Part shown: positions 25,413-32,109 of the stretch, piece by piece | Layout: each line of letters starts with the position of its first letter | Position numbering within the stretch: position 1 is the first letter of the stretch | DNA from: an uncultured Prevotella sp. | GTDB lineage: Bacteria > Bacteroidota > Bacteroidia > Bacteroidales > Bacteroidaceae | DNA: 64,000 bases | Reading direction: 5' to 3' | NCBI GenBank assembly: GCA_900547005.1 | Contig: URER01000001.1 | Location: 1-64,000 of the forward strand | Notes under the pieces: generated by a model | What the model saw: only the letters and a program-made list of their open reading frames with translations | Told to the model about the DNA's origin: nothing | The model's database searches: none | Program-made: the position numbers and the translations under genes

Positions 25413-25486
25413 ATTTGCGGAATAATGGCAAATCCGCAGCAACAGGGATAAGACAGCTCATCCTATAAATCCAGGGGATTACGTTC

Positions 25487-25701
25487 ACCACAGAGGCACG
25501 GAGTACACGGAGATTTATATATCATTACAAACTCAGAGCATATACCTGAAGGTATAGAGGACACGGAGCCGGCAATTCACCTCATTGCCTCCAAAGTTCT
25601 TGTAGGCTCTGTGTCCTCCTGATGCCACAGGCATCTGCTCAGTGAGCGAGCATTACTCGGGTGTGGGGAATAAAGCTCCGTGACCGCTGTGTCTCTGTGG
25701 T
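25487..25701. repeat. Nested palindromic element with ACCACAGAGGCACGGAG termini
   Basis: About 215 bp. Left end ACCACAGAGGCACGGAG (25487-25503) faces CTCCGTGACCGCTGTG and TCTCTGTGGT at 25676-25701. An inner pair, GAGGACACGGAGCC (25557-25570) with GGCTCTGTGTCCTC (25605-25618), and a small ATACCTGAAGGTAT palindrome at 25551-25564 are nested inside. Elements built of CACAGAG/CACGGAG words are widespread intergenic repeats in several bacterial phyla. No gene is present. Confidence 0.7.
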
Positions 25702-25802
25702 AAGAAATAATTTAATCAAATATAATCTGTCCCCTATATTTTTCCGTTGAGCCGATAAGGCTGTCAAACTGTTGAAACCGTAAGTAAATAGTATGATGGT
25801 TC

Positions 25803-25920
25803 AGTATCGGAGTAATTCGGGCTTAGTACTCGAGTATCGGGGCTTTAGTACTCGAGTAATCCGGCCTAAATTACTCAAGTATTTCGGGCTTGGTACTCGA
25901 GTATTTCGGGCAGAATTACT
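25803..25920. repeat. 22-23-nt periodic array of AGTACTCGAGTA palindromes
   Basis: Units begin at 25803, 25825, 25847, 25870, 25892 and 25915 (steps 22, 22, 23, 22, 23). The core is (A/G)GTACTCGAGTA or ATTACTCAAGTA; linkers are TTTCGGGC-like. It lies in the 787-bp gap 25339-26125 between convergent genes. Apart from this array, the ACCACAGAG element and two terminators, nothing else is recognisable in that gap. Confidence 0.85.
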
Positions 25921-26025
25921 TTTCGTTCGCTATCCGACAGGAAAACAACGGCATTCCTGTTGAAGAATATTATAGATATATTTTTTTGCCGTATGTGTGT
26001 CATTGATTTTCAAACAGATACAAAT

Positions 26026-26073
26026 CAGCCCTTAATTAAGCCAATTTCCGTGCCTAATTAAGGGCTGTTTTTT
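26026..26073 (+). terminator. Hairpin terminator before the 3' end of the PAP2 gene
   Basis: CAGCCCTTAATTA (26026-26038) pairs over 13 bp with TAATTAAGGGCTG (26055-26067), followed by six T residues. The T-run favours plus-strand termination and protects the convergent PAP2 gene. Confidence 0.8.
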
Positions 26074-26125
26074 AAGGATGGAGGAGTTGTATTTCGAACC
26101 TATCCCATGTCTGCCGTCTCCTAAC

Positions 26126-27067
26126 TCATACTCTCACTCTCATCAGCGCAAAGTAGAACACCGTTCCGGTAATCAGTCCGGCGATGGCATCGATGAGATA
26201 ATGAGCCTGAATATACACCGTGGCGCAGCAGAGGAAGATAAAGAACGGCAGGAGGATGAACACCAGACGGCGGTTGCCGGTGTGCATGGCGAGCCACATC
26301 AAGACCGTACTGATGCCCACATGAGAACTTGGAAAGGCTGCCGTGGGACGTTCGCCGGCCGCTTTCGCACTCTCTACAAGCTGATAGAACACTCCGTCGA
26401 CATAGCCTGGCGACGGCAGACACGCCTGATGATAATTGAAATAATCGTGCATATTGGGAAAAATGCCGGCCGTGATGTTCTTCAATCCGACGGCCTTATA
26501 ATAGAATGTGGGGCCGACGACGGGCACGAAAACGAAGATTACATAGTATATGAAGAACGCTCCGAGCACTACAAAGGCGGCGCGTTCAAACTCATGATAA
26601 CGGCAGAGATAGTAGTAGAAAACCACAAGGAATATCATAGGATAATAGGCGGCATAGCCCATATCGAACAACTCGCTGAACAAGGCACCGGGAAGGAATT
26701 CGCTAAAGAGCAGGGCGGGTTGGCAACCGAAGAGCGACTGTTCCCATCCGGCAAATAGATGGTCAAGGTTTGGCAGCACACGGTTTAGCTCGTAGGTGTC
26801 GGGATACCACCATGCGAGGAGCGCCATCTGCGCCGCTATGCGCGCGAAACGGGTAATGCGGCAAGGCAGCAGCCGGTAGACGAGCCACAGGGCGGCGGTC
26901 ATGGCGACGATGCGCAGGCGTCCCCAAATCATGGCCTCGGGATTGTGAAGCCTCGTAAACATGAAAAATATGACTATAAGCGTAAACACAAGGTAGGCCA
27001 TCACTACCCACTCTGCCGCCATAAGTCCACGAAGCGGCTTCTTCTCGATTTCAAAATATTTCTTCAT
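26126..27067 (-). CDS. PAP2-superfamily membrane phosphatase/transferase
   Basis: 313 aa, with about eight hydrophobic segments. The C-terminal half has two PAP2 motifs, AAFPSSHVGIST and AHYLIDAIAG, with the catalytic His pair; the first conserved basic motif is weak. The long N-terminal membrane region and short PSSH/HYxxD spacing resemble AUR1-like inositol phosphorylceramide synthases as well as lipid phosphatases, so it may handle a phospholipid or sphingolipid headgroup. Specific substrate unknown. A plus-strand frame at 26078-26758 across this gene is a shadow. Confidence 0.82.
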   Translation of the reverse strand: MKKYFEIEKKPLRGLMAAEWVVMAYLVFTLIVIFFMFTRLHNPEAMIWGRLRIVAMTAALWLVYRLLPCRITRFARIAAQMALLAWWYPDTYELNRVLPNLDHLFAGWEQSLFGCQPALLFSEFLPGALFSELFDMGYAAYYPMIFLVVFYYYLCRYHEFERAAFVVLGAFFIYYVIFVFVPVVGPTFYYKAVGLKNITAGIFPNMHDYFNYHQACLPSPGYVDGVFYQLVESAKAAGERPTAAFPSSHVGISTVLMWLAMHTGNRRLVFILLPFFIFLCCATVYIQAHYLIDAIAGLITGTVFYFALMRVRV

Positions 27068-27082
27068 TGTTTTTATATTATA

Positions 27083-27190
27083 AAAGGAGACAGGAGAGAG
27101 GAGTTCGGGCGTTCAGACAAATGCTTTTTAAGTGAATCTCCATAAAGACTATTGTCTGAACTCCAAGACTCCTGTCTACTGCCTCCTTTA
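27083..27190. repeat. P-type palindromic element between PAP2 and epimerase genes
   Basis: AAAGGAGACAGGAG (27083-27096) faces CTCCTGTCTACTGCCTCCTTT (27169-27189). TTCAGACAA (27112-27120) is perfectly complementary to TTGTCTGAA (27152-27160). Between them is the core AATGCTTTTTAAGTGAATC (27120-27138), related to 19485-19504, then CATAAAG. Confidence 0.8.
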
Positions 27191-27200
27191 ATGATTGTCC

Positions 27201-28373
27201 TCACAGCCACTCATTATCCTTATACCACTTTATTGTTTCCTTCACTCCCCGTTCGAGGTCGTACTGCGGCTTATAGCCCAACTCTTTCACGGCCGGGGAG
27301 ATGTCGCAACGCCAGTTGCGTTGCTTCATTATGTTGTATTTGTCGTTATTCAGGGCGGAGATGGTGCCTGTGAGACGTCCGATATACTCGCCGAAGAAGG
27401 TTACGACGCGCAGGCCCCACACGGGAACGGTGAGGCGAATCCACCACGGTGAGCCGAGTTCGCGACGTACAAGCCGGCTGAACGTGCTGCTCTGATACGC
27501 CTTTCCGTCGGAAATGAAGTACTTCCTGCCCGACCGCCCGCGCTCCAAAGCGAGAAAAACGGCCTGCACAAGGTCCTTCACATATACGAAAGTGATGTCC
27601 TGCTGCTTATATCCCACGGCAAAATCGGTGTGGTTCTTGATTGTCTTCGCCATGAGGAAATAGTCGCGTTCGCGCGGTCCGTAAACGCCGGTTGGACGGA
27701 GAATGACGTAGGGGAGGCCCCCCTGCCCTCCGGTGGGGGGTGTGTCGGAGGTCGGGGAATCGTTTCCAGAGGTGAGAGGTGAGAGGTGAGAGGTGAGAGA
27801 TGTGCCTTTATCCTCACCATTCATGATTTTATTCTCATCATTTACACCCTTTATGCAGGTATTCTCTCTCCTCTCTCCTCTCTCCTCTCTCCTCTTTCCA
27901 ATGTTTTCCAGCCACTCCTCGGCCTGCAACTTACTTTCTCCGTAAGCCGTATTCGGGCGCGGCGTGTCGCTTTCGAGAATCTCGCGGTAAGGCTGCTGCT
28001 CGCATATCGGCCCGAAAACACTCAGCGAACTGATATAAACGAACTTCTCTACCGGCATGGAGAGGCGCAGGATGGCACGCACAAGATGCTTCGTACCCTC
28101 GGTGTTGGTGCGGAAAAAGTCCTCGCGGTGCAGGCACTTCGTAGCTCCGGCAGCGTGTACTATATAGTCAAAATCATGCCCGCGAAGCTGCTCCGTGAGC
28201 CTTTCCTCGCTTCCGAAGTCAAGTTCTATGAAACGGATGCGGGTGTCTTGCAGGTACTTCCGCGAACTCGTAGGGCGTACAGCGGCCCATACCTCAAGCT
28301 CTCTGCGCAGCGCTTCCTCCACGATAAACGACCCTATGAAGCCGCTTGCGCCTGTTATCAATATCTTTTTCAT
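27201..28373 (-). CDS. NAD-dependent epimerase/dehydratase (extended SDR) with in-frame repeat insertion
   Basis: 390 aa. Rossmann GASGFIG (8-14), IVHAAGATK, catalytic S115/S116 in VYISSLSVFGP, and Y144-x3-K148 in TAYGESK define an extended short-chain dehydrogenase acting on a nucleotide sugar or similar NAD(P)-linked substrate. The expected continuation LPYVILRPTGVYGPRERDY is delayed by ~58 residues (about 161-218) of low-complexity peptide (KRREERGERRENTC, TSHLSPLTS, DTPPTGG). This insert is encoded by a P-type intergenic repeat (27720-27893) in an open frame just after the catalytic helix. The enzyme may tolerate it as a surface loop. Real substrate unknown. Confidence 0.88.
   Translation of the reverse strand: MKKILITGASGFIGSFIVEEALRRELEVWAAVRPTSSRKYLQDTRIRFIELDFGSEERLTEQLRGHDFDYIVHAAGATKCLHREDFFRTNTEGTKHLVRAILRLSMPVEKFVYISSLSVFGPICEQQPYREILESDTPRPNTAYGESKLQAEEWLENIGKRREERGERRENTCIKGVNDENKIMNGEDKGTSLTSHLSPLTSGNDSPTSDTPPTGGQGGLPYVILRPTGVYGPRERDYFLMAKTIKNHTDFAVGYKQQDITFVYVKDLVQAVFLALERGRSGRKYFISDGKAYQSSTFSRLVRRELGSPWWIRLTVPVWGLRVVTFFGEYIGRLTGTISALNNDKYNIMKQRNWRCDISPAVKELGYKPQYDLERGVKETIKWYKDNEWL
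27720..27893. repeat. P-type element inserted in frame inside the epimerase gene
   Basis: Contains a GC-rich hairpin (CCCCCTGCCCTCCGGTGGGGGG, about 27719-27740), the tandem GAGGTGAGAGGTGAGAGG (27770-27800), the core CTTTATGCAGGTATTCTCT (27850-27868) and a pyrimidine tandem of CTCTCCT units (27864-27897). The core is 18/19 identical to the intergenic one at 21256-21274 and close to the reverse of 36019-36037. The length change keeps the frame open through both low-complexity arms. Confidence 0.88.
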
Positions 28374-28540
28374 TGTTTCCTTTGTAGGAATTTAATTATC
28401 TTTTCATTTTATTCATTTGCAAATGTACGAAATATTTCGTTACTTTGCGAATGAAAGGGTCATAATAACAGGGCGAAACTGCCTCCGTTGAAATGACACC
28501 GAAACCCGGACGGGAAATAATGACATATAAAACAATGATT

Positions 28541-30769
28541 ATGGGAAAAGGAAAAAAAGGGGGAAAGAGACTGAGCAAGCGCGTATTGGAGGATATGCTG
28601 ACAGGCTTTTTCCGCACCCAACCAAACGAGACATTCAGCTTCAAGCAGATATTCAAGGCTCTGCGTCTTGACACTCATCCGCTGAAAATGCTCGCAATAG
28701 ATATCATGGAGGAGATGGCTTGGGACGATTTCCTGAGCAAGGTGAGCGACAACTCTTACCGGCTGAACATGAAAGGTCAGGTGCAGGAGGGCAAGTTCGT
28801 GCGCAAGACCAACGGTAAGAACTCGTTCCTGCCCGACGACGGCGGTAAGCCGATATTCGTTTCGGAGCGCAACTCGATGTTCGCCCTGAACGGAGACCGT
28901 GTGCGTGTGCAGCTATTGGCGCGCCGTAGGAATCATATAAAGGAGGCGATGGTAACGGAAATACTGTCGCACGACAAGGACACCTTCGTGGGAAAGCTGC
29001 GTGTGGAGAAGGATTTCGCGTTCTTGGTAACGGAGAGCAACATCTTTGTTCACGACATTATAATCCCCAAAAAGAAACTGAAAGGCGGCAAGACCGACGA
29101 CAAGGCGGTGGTGAAGATAACGCAATGGCCGTCGAAGGAGTCGAAAAACATTATCGGCGAGGTGGTGGACATTCTCGGAAAGTCGGGCGACAATACCACG
29201 GAGATGCACTCGATACTGGCTCAATACGGCCTGCCGTATAAGTATCCGAAGACTGTCGAGGAAGCGGCAAACAAGATTTCGGGTGAGATTACGGCACAGG
29301 ACGTGGCCGAGCGAGAGGATTTCCGCGAGGTATGGACGTGTACGATAGACCCGAAAGACGCTAAGGACTTCGATGATGCGCTGAGTATCAGAAAGATTAA
29401 AGAGGAGAGGGGAGAGAGTAGAGAGAATGCTAAATCCGCCCTATGGGAGGTCGGTGTGCATATCGCCGATGTGTCCCACTACGTTACCGAAGGCTCTGTC
29501 ATCGACAAGGAGGCGCAGAAGCGTGCCACGAGCGTGTATCTCGTCGACCGCACCATACCGATGTTGCCCGAGCGCTTGTGCAATTTCATTTGCTCGCTGC
29601 GCCCCGATGAGGAGAAACTTTGTTATAGCGTGGTGTTCGTTCTCGATGAGAATGCCGAGATAAAGAGCCACCGCGTGGTGCACACAATAATAAAGAGCAA
29701 CCGGCGTTACGCCTACGAGGAAGCGCAGGAACTTCTCGAACAGAACGGCGTCATCGACGGAACAGGCACTCCCGCACCTCCCGCACCGGCCGGAGGATAC
29801 AAGGGCGAGTATGCCGAGGAGATAATAACGCTCGACCGACTGGCCAAGAAGCTACGCGCAAAGCGGTTCAAGAACGGTGCGGTGAAGTTCGATTCGGAGG
29901 AGATGCGTTTTGAAATTGACGATGAAGGCAAGCCCGTGCGCTGCTATTTCAAGCGGTCGAAAGACGCGAACAAGCTGATTGAGGAGTTCATGTTGCTTGC
30001 TAACAGGACCGTGGCCGAGGACATCGGCAAGGTGAAGAAAGGCGTTAAGGCGAAGACCCTGCCCTATCGTGTGCATGACAATCCCGATCCGCAGAAATTA
30101 GAAACGCTCCGCGAGTTCATCGTGAAGTTCGGATATAAATTGAATACGGCCGGAACGAAAGGCCAGACGGCGCGTTCCATCAACCGGCTTATGGACGAAT
30201 GCGAGGGCAAGACCGAGCAGAAACTGATTCAGAAAGTGGCTCTCCGCGCGATGATGAAGGCCAAATACACCACGAAGAACATCGGCCATTTCGGCTTGGC
30301 GTTCGACTATTACACGCATTTCACGAGTCCGATACGCCGCTATCCCGATACGATGGTGCACCGGCTGCTCACAAAATATCAGTCGGGAGGGCGTTCCGCC
30401 AACAAGGATAAGTACGAGGAGCTGTGCGAACACTGCTCGGACATGGAGCAGATAGCGCAGAACGCAGAGCGCGACAGCATCAAATACAAGATGGTGGAGT
30501 TCATGTCCGACAAGTTGGGACAGGTGTTCGACGCGCACATCAGCGGCATACAGAGCTACGGTATATACTGTGAGATAGACGAGAACCACTGCGAGGGTCT
30601 TGTCTCCATGCGCGACTTGGACGATGACTACTATGACCTGGACGAGCGCAACTACTGTCTTGTAGGCCGCAGAAGGCATCACCGCTATCAGCTTGGCGAC
30701 CCGATACGCGTGAAGGTGGCCCATGCCAACCTCGAAAAGAAGCAGCTCGACTTTATTTTGGCCGAGTAA
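28541..30769 (+). CDS. rnr: Ribonuclease R
   Basis: 742 aa from ATG 28541 (MGKGKKGGKRLSKR); the frame is open to 28493 but those residues do not resemble the family. N-terminal helix-turn-helix and cold-shock domains (about 10-230), RNB catalytic domain with DPKDAKDFDDALS at ~270-282 (catalytic Asp cluster), GVHIADVSHYV, TIPMLPERLCN, and a C-terminal S1 domain (GQVFDAHISGIQSYGIY). It degrades structured RNA 3' to 5'. Between ALSIRK and LWEVGVHIAD, which are almost adjacent in relatives, are ~14 extra residues (EERGESRENAKSA) encoded by an AGAGGAGAGG-type repeat. Confidence 0.95.
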   Translation: MGKGKKGGKRLSKRVLEDMLTGFFRTQPNETFSFKQIFKALRLDTHPLKMLAIDIMEEMAWDDFLSKVSDNSYRLNMKGQVQEGKFVRKTNGKNSFLPDDGGKPIFVSERNSMFALNGDRVRVQLLARRRNHIKEAMVTEILSHDKDTFVGKLRVEKDFAFLVTESNIFVHDIIIPKKKLKGGKTDDKAVVKITQWPSKESKNIIGEVVDILGKSGDNTTEMHSILAQYGLPYKYPKTVEEAANKISGEITAQDVAEREDFREVWTCTIDPKDAKDFDDALSIRKIKEERGESRENAKSALWEVGVHIADVSHYVTEGSVIDKEAQKRATSVYLVDRTIPMLPERLCNFICSLRPDEEKLCYSVVFVLDENAEIKSHRVVHTIIKSNRRYAYEEAQELLEQNGVIDGTGTPAPPAPAGGYKGEYAEEIITLDRLAKKLRAKRFKNGAVKFDSEEMRFEIDDEGKPVRCYFKRSKDANKLIEEFMLLANRTVAEDIGKVKKGVKAKTLPYRVHDNPDPQKLETLREFIVKFGYKLNTAGTKGQTARSINRLMDECEGKTEQKLIQKVALRAMMKAKYTTKNIGHFGLAFDYYTHFTSPIRRYPDTMVHRLLTKYQSGGRSANKDKYEELCEHCSDMEQIAQNAERDSIKYKMVEFMSDKLGQVFDAHISGIQSYGIYCEIDENHCEGLVSMRDLDDDYYDLDERNYCLVGRRRHHRYQLGDPIRVKVAHANLEKKQLDFILAE
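29395..29440. repeat. Short purine-repeat insertion inside rnr
   Basis: GAGGAGAGGGGAGAGAGTAG (about 29402-29421), then AGAGAATGCTAAAT. The purine repeat resembles the arms of P-type elements, and the tail recalls the AATGCTT core. It adds about 14 codons at the start of the RNB domain. Confidence 0.6.
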
Positions 30770-30784
30770 CGACATCTTTGGGAT

Positions 30785-31438
30785 ATGAAGTTTAAGATTT
30801 TTTACAGCCACAAGGAGGAATTGTGGAACTCATGGACTCACGGCGGCGGAGCGTTGCTTGGCGCGGTCGTGGGCGCAGTTTTCCTCACGTGGAGCATCCG
30901 TAGCGGCGACGTCTGGGCCATCCTCGGCGTCAGCCTCTACATCTTCGGTATGCTCGCATCCTATCTTGCGTCCACCATCTACCATGCCCTCAGCGCGTGG
31001 TCGGTGTGGAAAGAGCGCCTGCGCAAGTGGGATCATGCCGCCATCTACTGGCATATCGCCGGAGCTTATTCGCCCATCACCCTCGTGGCACTGCGCGAAG
31101 CTGGCTACTGGGGATGGGCTTTATTTGTATTTGTATGGCTCTGCGCGATTGTCGGCACGGTCATGTCATTCCGCCGCCTGAGCGCGCACAGCAATCTCGA
31201 AACGCTATGTTTCGTCGCTATGGGGCTTTCCGTGCTTGTGGCTTTCAAGCCGTTGCTCGACAATGTGAGTCTCACCGCCGTGTCATGGCTTATCGCCGAG
31301 GGCGTGGCCTACATCACCGGTGCGGTGTTCTACTCTCTGAACAAGCGCAAGTATATGCACACCGTGTTCCATTTCTTCGTCCTCCTCGGCGAAATATGCC
31401 ACATCGTGGCGGTAGGGTATGTATTGTTAGGGATATAA
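30785..31438 (+). CDS. Hemolysin III-family membrane protein (PAQR superfamily)
   Basis: 217 aa with seven predicted membrane helices. Family markers: WNSWTHGGGALLG near the N-terminus (conserved His), YLASTIYHAL with S and H, KWDHAAIYWHIAGAYSPI, and HTVFHFFVLLGEICHIVAV with the HxxxH-type zinc ligands in the last helix. Bacterial Hly-III/YqfA proteins belong to the PAQR/CREST superfamily of zinc-containing lipid hydrolases; the physiological role is unclear and true hemolysis is doubtful. Starts 15 nt after rnr, likely in one operon. Confidence 0.9.
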   Translation: MKFKIFYSHKEELWNSWTHGGGALLGAVVGAVFLTWSIRSGDVWAILGVSLYIFGMLASYLASTIYHALSAWSVWKERLRKWDHAAIYWHIAGAYSPITLVALREAGYWGWALFVFVWLCAIVGTVMSFRRLSAHSNLETLCFVAMGLSVLVAFKPLLDNVSLTAVSWLIAEGVAYITGAVFYSLNKRKYMHTVFHFFVLLGEICHIVAVGYVLLGI

Positions 31439-31444
31439 AGAAGA

Positions 31445-31560
31445 CAATAAACAGGAGTTCGGGAGGTCAGACAAATGTGGCATAAAGGTTGACACCCCTG
31501 CGATTACCTCAAAAGCTATTGTCTGAACTCCCGAACTCCAGTCTACTGTCTCCTCTTTTT
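31445..31560. repeat. P-type palindromic element after the hemolysin III gene
   Basis: GAGTTCGGGAGGTCAGACAA (31455-31474) is complementary at 19 of 20 positions to TTGTCTGAACTCCCGAACTC (31519-31538). CATAAAGG lies in the loop. The outer arms are ACAGGA and CAGTCTACTGTCTCCTC, ending in a T-run that could terminate the rnr operon. It shares the AGACAA/TTGTCT core with 27112-27160. Confidence 0.8.
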
Positions 31561-31574
31561 AGTAAAAAAGTATT

Positions 31575-32080
31575 ACATTTGAAAATTGACTCTCTCGTGC
31601 TAACGAACGTTAAATATAGGTCTCGTTACTCATTTTCGGTGATTTTTGTGTCTCAAAAATCCCAAGTCAAAACTCAAAATTCGTAACTCAAAATTCCAAA
31701 ACGGCCTCCGTTAGAAAAAATCGGAGCGTTTTTTCATCAAAATTTAGCGTTTAGGAAAACGCGTAAAAACACCGTTTTTGCCCGATTTAACGTTTGTTGG
31801 CTTTCAAAAGTGGCACTTTTAGAGTGCGTTTCAGGCTGTTTTGGAACACAACGGAGGCTCCGTTGAAGGCCAAAAGTGCCTCCGTTGGCGTCTAACGGAG
31901 CCTCCGTTGCAAAATAACGAGGCTAAAAGCGCGTCCTAAAACGGCCAAAAATGAAAGAAAAAGGGATAAGTCTCTGATTATCAAAGACTTACCCCAAAAT
32001 TACCTAAAATGCCGTATTTTGCGATATTTTCAAGCTCGGAAGATTTCGTTTGAAAATACGCGAGTTTTCAGCCCTTATTT
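31575..32080 (-). repeat. ~500-bp structured non-coding element, copy B (inverted relative to copy A)
   Basis: On the minus strand it begins 30 nt after the M6 peptidase stop codon and reads through the same series as copy A: the GAAAAC-TCGCG-TATTTTC near-palindrome (about 32055-32071), terminator hairpin (31963-31995), TTGCAACGGAGGCTCCGTTAG and GCCAACGGAGGCACTTTTGG, CTAAAAGTGCCACTTTTG, GAGTTACGAATTTTGAG and GAGTAACGAGACC. Together with the P-type element it fills the 671-bp gap 31439-32109. No reading frame is conserved between copies A and B. Confidence 0.85.
31953..31995 (-). terminator. Hairpin with T-tract inside element B
   Basis: Read on the minus strand, GGGGTAAGTC and GACTTATCCC pair over 10 bp (one G-T wobble), followed by TTTTTCTTTC. 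Relative to copy A, two stem positions differ and pairing is kept. Probable terminator of the M6 peptidase transcript. Confidence 0.75.
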
Positions 32081-32109
32081 CTAAAACTTTTAACAGTATT
32101 TCCTTTCTA

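Noticed and set aside
26078..26758. 226-codon plus-strand frame opposite the PAP2 gene
   Set aside because: Covers the PAP2 catalytic motifs on the other strand and has no homology-like features.
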